DNA of 64,000 nucleotides from Bradyrhizobium sp. Gha (GTDB lineage: Bacteria; Pseudomonadota; Alphaproteobacteria; Rhizobiales; Xanthobacteraceae), in assembly GCF_900113735.1 (NCBI RefSeq), contig NZ_FOQM01000020.1:1-64000 (forward strand), given 5' to 3'. The translations under genes and the position numbers were made by a program. Of this stretch, positions 61,256-64,000 are shown piece after piece; positions within the stretch are counted from its first letter, which is position 1; the number at the start of each line of letters is the position of its first letter. Below the pieces are notes generated by a model. It saw only the letters and a program-made list of their open reading frames with translations. It was not told where the DNA came from and ran no database searches.

Positions 61256-61825
61256 TCACCCGATGATGATTCTTGTTCTTGGTCCTATCCGCCGCAGCAG
61301 ATGGAGCATCGCCGCTCTGGTCATGGAGACGCAGCCGGCGGTCGGGCCGAAATTCTCGCGCGCCAGATGCAGGAACACGGCGCTGCCGCGGCCGGCGATG
61401 CGCGGCCTGGTGTTGTGGTCGATTTCGATGATGAAGTCATAGAGATGGTCCGCCCGCTTCAGCCGGTCGCCGCCCTCGCCCTCCCCGCGGCGGATCCACT
61501 GGTTGTAGTGGCGATCCCTGGGATCTTCGCACCAGGCATCCATGTCCCCGATCGTCCGTGCCGGCAAAAAGGTCTTGGGCCGGCTGTGGCGGTCGCCCCG
61601 CCACCACAATTGCCGCGGACGGAAATGGCCCCTGGGGGTGCCGCCATCGCCCTCGCGCTTATTGGCCAGAATGCCGCCGCGCCCCAGCGCCACTGGAATC
61701 GTCAAGCCACCTGCCGTCAGCCAGCCCCGGCGCGGATTGCCGGCGGCAGCCTTTACGCGGATCGCGGAAAGCGGTCCTGATCCACGATTTCTGTTGTAAC
61801 TGGCTGAAACAGCTCTGTTTTTCAT
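61256..61825 (-). CDS. L,D-transpeptidase (YkuD) family protein
   Basis: About 189 residues from ATG 61825 (197 from 61849). The catalytic region HLARENFGPTAGCVSM holds the YkuD HXX...SXGCXXM-type signature with the nucleophile Cys. Such enzymes cross-link peptidoglycan by 3-3 bonds or attach Braun-type lipoproteins. No clear signal peptide or LysM domain is visible, which is unusual for a periplasmic enzyme; a start upstream or an alternative role is possible. Convergent with the YggS gene. Confidence 0.8.
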   Translation of the reverse strand: MKNRAVSASYNRNRGSGPLSAIRVKAAAGNPRRGWLTAGGLTIPVALGRGGILANKREGDGGTPRGHFRPRQLWWRGDRHSRPKTFLPARTIGDMDAWCEDPRDRHYNQWIRRGEGEGGDRLKRADHLYDFIIEIDHNTRPRIAGRGSAVFLHLARENFGPTAGCVSMTRAAMLHLLRRIGPRTRIIIG

Positions 61826-62027
61826 GTGAACGCGCCATGCAATGTACATTACAGGACATTCATCGGACCGCCCTGCTATTCTGGGTTAGAGTAATTCCGG
61901 CTTGTGAATCGGTCACAGCCCACTACTTCAACACGAACAACAATAAAAATAGCGATCGTTTTAAACTTCCCACCACGGCTGAGTGCGGCATGATGCGCCT
62001 CGCCGGACTCCAAAAGGATGACCCCCT

Positions 62028-62714
62028 ATGGCCAATGCCCGCAAGATCCTGATCGTGGATGACGATACCGATCTGCGCGACACGTTGGTGGAGCAATTAT
62101 CGCTGCACGAAGAATTTGAAGCCTCCGCCGTCGATACCGGCGCCAAGGGCGCCAGCGCTGCAAAGGCCAACGCTCCCGACCTCGTTCTGATGGATGTCGG
62201 CCTTCCCGACACCGATGGCCGCGAAGTGGTTCGCTCGCTGCGCAAGGGCGGCTTCAAGGCGCCGATCATCATGCTGACGGGGCATGACACCGATTCCGAC
62301 ACGATTTTGGGCCTGGAATCCGGTGCCAATGATTATGTCGCAAAGCCATTCCGTTTCGCGGTGTTGCTGGCCCGCATCCGCGCGCAGCTGCGACAGCACG
62401 AGGCCAGCGAGGACGCGGTGTTCTCGGTCGGTCCCTACTCCTTCCGCCCCGGCTCCAAGATGCTGACCGCGGCCAATGCCCGCAAGGTCCGTCTCACCGA
62501 GAAGGAAACCGCGATCCTGCGCTTCCTTTACCGGGCCGGCCAGATGCCGGTCTCGCGCGAGACCCTGCTCCAGGAGGTCTGGGGCTACAATTCCGGCGTG
62601 ACCACCCATACGCTGGAAACCCACATCTACCGCCTGCGCCAGAAGATCGAGAAGGACGCCGCCAACCCGGAAATCCTGGTGACGGAAGCCGGTGGCTACA
62701 AGCTGGTGCCGTGA
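62028..62714 (+). CDS. OmpR-family response regulator
   Basis: 228 residues. Receiver domain: acid pair in IVDDDTD, phospho-acceptor Asp56 in LVLMDVGLP, and ANDYVAKPF with Lys. The winged-helix DNA-binding domain follows (LTEKETAILRFLYRAGQMPVSRETLLQEVWGYNSGVTTHTLETHIYRLRQKIE). Length and sequence resemble CenR-like regulators of alphaproteobacteria, but that assignment is tentative. No partner kinase is adjacent. The 178-bp upstream region is AT-rich. Confidence 0.93.
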   Translation: MANARKILIVDDDTDLRDTLVEQLSLHEEFEASAVDTGAKGASAAKANAPDLVLMDVGLPDTDGREVVRSLRKGGFKAPIIMLTGHDTDSDTILGLESGANDYVAKPFRFAVLLARIRAQLRQHEASEDAVFSVGPYSFRPGSKMLTAANARKVRLTEKETAILRFLYRAGQMPVSRETLLQEVWGYNSGVTTHTLETHIYRLRQKIEKDAANPEILVTEAGGYKLVP

Positions 62715-62774
62715 TACGTTCCGGAAACGCGCGATTCGTCGTAAATTGGCGCGTTCCACGAGCCACGGACCGGA

Positions 62775-63218
62775 ATGTCAATCGATGACGACGTAGCGCT
62801 GCTCGAGCGTGTCCCGACACTGCGCCTGTTGGGAGACGCCTCGTTGCGCATGCTGGCGATCGGTTCCGAGCAGCGTGACTTCGTTCGAGGCGATATCCTG
62901 TTCAATCTCGGTGATGACGCCGACGCCGGCTTCGTGGTCCAGCGCGGCGCCTTTCGCGTCGATGACGGCGCCGGCGCCGAGATGATCGCCGGCCCCGGTA
63001 CGCTGATCGGCGAGCTCGCGCTGGTCGTGCCGATGAAGCGGCCGTCCGGCGCGGTCGCACTGGAGCACTCCTCCGTCATCCGCATCGCGCGCAGCCTGTT
63101 TCAGCGTGTGCTCGAGAGCGATCCCGCTGCGGCGGTCCGCCTGCGCGACGAATTCGCGGTTCGCTCCAGCCAGATCGCCAGCGATATCCTGATGGCGGGT
63201 TCGAAGCTGAGTACGTGA
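62775..63218 (+). CDS. Single-domain cyclic-nucleotide-binding-like protein
   Basis: 147 residues comprising just a CAP effector (cNMP-binding) fold. Motifs: RDFVRGDILFNLGDDADAGFVVQRGAFRV and GPGTLIGELALVVPMKRPSGAVAL, corresponding to the phosphate-binding cassette. The cassette Arg is followed by PSGA instead of the usual A-T/S, so cNMP binding is uncertain. No HTH is attached. It follows the OmpR-type regulator by 60 bp on the same strand. Confidence 0.82.
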   Translation: MSIDDDVALLERVPTLRLLGDASLRMLAIGSEQRDFVRGDILFNLGDDADAGFVVQRGAFRVDDGAGAEMIAGPGTLIGELALVVPMKRPSGAVALEHSSVIRIARSLFQRVLESDPAAAVRLRDEFAVRSSQIASDILMAGSKLST

Positions 63219-63229
63219 GTCTCTCTATC

Positions 63230-63272
63230 CGTCACTCCGGGGCTCGCGACTTTGTCGCGCCCCGGAATGACG
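63230..63272. repeat. REP-like palindrome (CATTCCGGGG family, short form)
   Basis: CGTCACTCCGGGGCTCGCGACTTTGTCGCGCCCCGGAATGACG: one large hairpin with one mismatch near the tip of the left arm. It lies between the convergent cNMP-like gene and xth. Confidence 0.85.
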
Positions 63273-63280
63273 GCGGAGGC

Positions 63281-64000
63281 CTAAACCTCCAGAGTCACCG
63301 TGACAGGGACGTGATCCGAGGGACGCTCCCAGCTCCGTGCATCGCGCAGGATCTTGAAATCGCTGACCGCATCCTTCAGCGCGCGCGAGACCCAGATGTG
63401 GTCGAGTCGCCGGCCGCGGTCGCCGACGGTCCAGTCGGCGGAACGGTAGCTCCACCACGTGTAGACTTTTTCCGACATCGGAATGCGGTCGCGCGCGACG
63501 TCGATCCATTCGCCGGCTTCGAGCGCCGCCTTCAGCTTCTCGGTTTCGACAGGCGTATGCGAGACCACTTTGAGAAGTTGCCTGTGCGACCACACGTCGT
63601 TCTCGTGCGGCGCGACGTTGAGATCGCCGACCAGGATATGGCGATCCTCCCCGCGGGGATGCAGCGGCTCGCACGCCTTCAACTCGTCGAGGAAGCGGAG
63701 CTTGTGGTCGAATTTTTCGTTGAGCGCGGGATCGGGAATGTCGCCGCCGGCGGGCACGTAGAAATTATGCAGCACCAGCGGCTTTGCCATGTTGGCCTTC
63801 TCGCCGAACGACACCGAGATATGGCGCGAATCCACCTTGTCGCAGAAGGTGCGGATGTCGGTTGCCTCGAACGGAATCTTCGAAACGATGGCGACGCCGT
63901 GATAGCCCTTCTGCCCGTTCAGCGCGACGTGCTCGTAGCCGAGCCGCCTGAAGCGCTTCAGCGGAAAGGCGTCGTCGATGCACTTGGTCTCCTGGAGGCA
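63281..64000 (-). CDS. xth: Exodeoxyribonuclease III (partial, 5' end outside window)
   Basis: The frame is open to the right edge, giving 239 visible residues. The visible N-terminal part begins LQETKCIDDAFPL, which carries the metal-binding Glu of the ExoIII/APE family. Further family motifs are GDLNVAPHENDVW, TWWSYRSADWTVGDRGRRLDHIWVS and C-terminal WERPSDHVPVTVTLEV with the catalytic DH. It is an AP endonuclease and 3' exonuclease in base-excision repair. The start codon lies beyond 64000. Confidence 0.93.
   Translation of the reverse strand, partial: CLQETKCIDDAFPLKRFRRLGYEHVALNGQKGYHGVAIVSKIPFEATDIRTFCDKVDSRHISVSFGEKANMAKPLVLHNFYVPAGGDIPDPALNEKFDHKLRFLDELKACEPLHPRGEDRHILVGDLNVAPHENDVWSHRQLLKVVSHTPVETEKLKAALEAGEWIDVARDRIPMSEKVYTWWSYRSADWTVGDRGRRLDHIWVSRALKDAVSDFKILRDARSWERPSDHVPVTVTLEV

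Overview
This window is chromosomal DNA of an alphaproteobacterium, most likely a Bradyrhizobium (Rhizobiales, Nitrobacteraceae). The basis is high GC content, strongly GC-biased third positions, protein sequences typical of that group (DnaJ, GpmA, PmtA, ParB), hslVU beside a his cluster, a PmtA-type phospholipid N-methyltransferase beside dnaJ, and many intergenic palindromic repeats. It is almost all housekeeping sequence. I see no rRNA, tRNA, CRISPR array, prophage or defence island. The only mobile element is the 3' end of an IS630-type transposase at the left edge, which stops at the gpmA stop codon.

Layout. 1-4.2 kb: IS630 remnant, then a minus-strand run gpmA, dapB, DUF1330, pyrF, FMN reductase, pmtA. 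4.3-11.7 kb: heat-shock genes dnaJ, dnaK (with a good sigma-32-type promoter), grpE and hrcA, with an exported unknown protein and an exported nicotinamidase between them. 11.8-18.2 kb: rph-rdgB-hemW, a lipoprotein with a type 1 periplasmic-binding fold, then rsmI-yraN-gshB. 18.6-23.9 kb: partial Tad/Flp pilus locus cpaB-cpaC-cpaD-cpaE facing tadD. 24-29 kb: PilZ protein, YifB-type AAA ATPase, hybrid histidine kinase, small zinc-ribbon protein. 29.2-34.1 kb: coaA-hisE-hisF-hisA-hisH-DUF2628-hisB on the minus strand. 34.3-37 kb: hslV-DUF2585-hslU. 37-41.3 kb: a polytopic membrane protein, then Smr-mltA-Tim44-like. 41.7-45 kb: secB facing dnaQ-coaE-maf-PPDK regulatory protein. 45-54 kb: hemJ, rho, mnmE, mnmG, rsmG, parA, parB. 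54-64 kb: holA, lptE, leuS, a diguanylate cyclase, a YggS protein, an L,D-transpeptidase, an OmpR-type regulator, a cNMP-binding-like protein, and a truncated xth.

The most important large-scale signal is that this looks like the replication-origin region. The order dnaQ-coaE-maf-(RP001/PPDK regulator)-gap-hemJ-rho-mnmE-mnmG-rsmG-parA-parB resembles the arrangement around alphaproteobacterial chromosomal origins. Genes diverge from the 460-bp gap at 45021-45480, which holds DnaA-box-like sequences and an AT-rich palindrome. About 4 kb to the right are five parS-like sites (one exact, three with a single mismatch, one degenerate) upstream of parAB. One contains the putative rsmG start codon and another lies inside rsmG. 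Chromosome replication, segregation (ParABS), tRNA modification (MnmEG) and transcription termination (Rho) are thus encoded side by side.

A second theme is repetitive DNA. At least thirteen intergenic palindromic or mosaic repeats of several families sit between genes, sometimes splitting canonical operons (hslV/hslU, parA/parB, hisA/hisH). No clearly novel multi-gene system is visible. The best leads are the origin/parS architecture, the repeat families, and several unexplained perfect inverted repeats in regulatory gaps.
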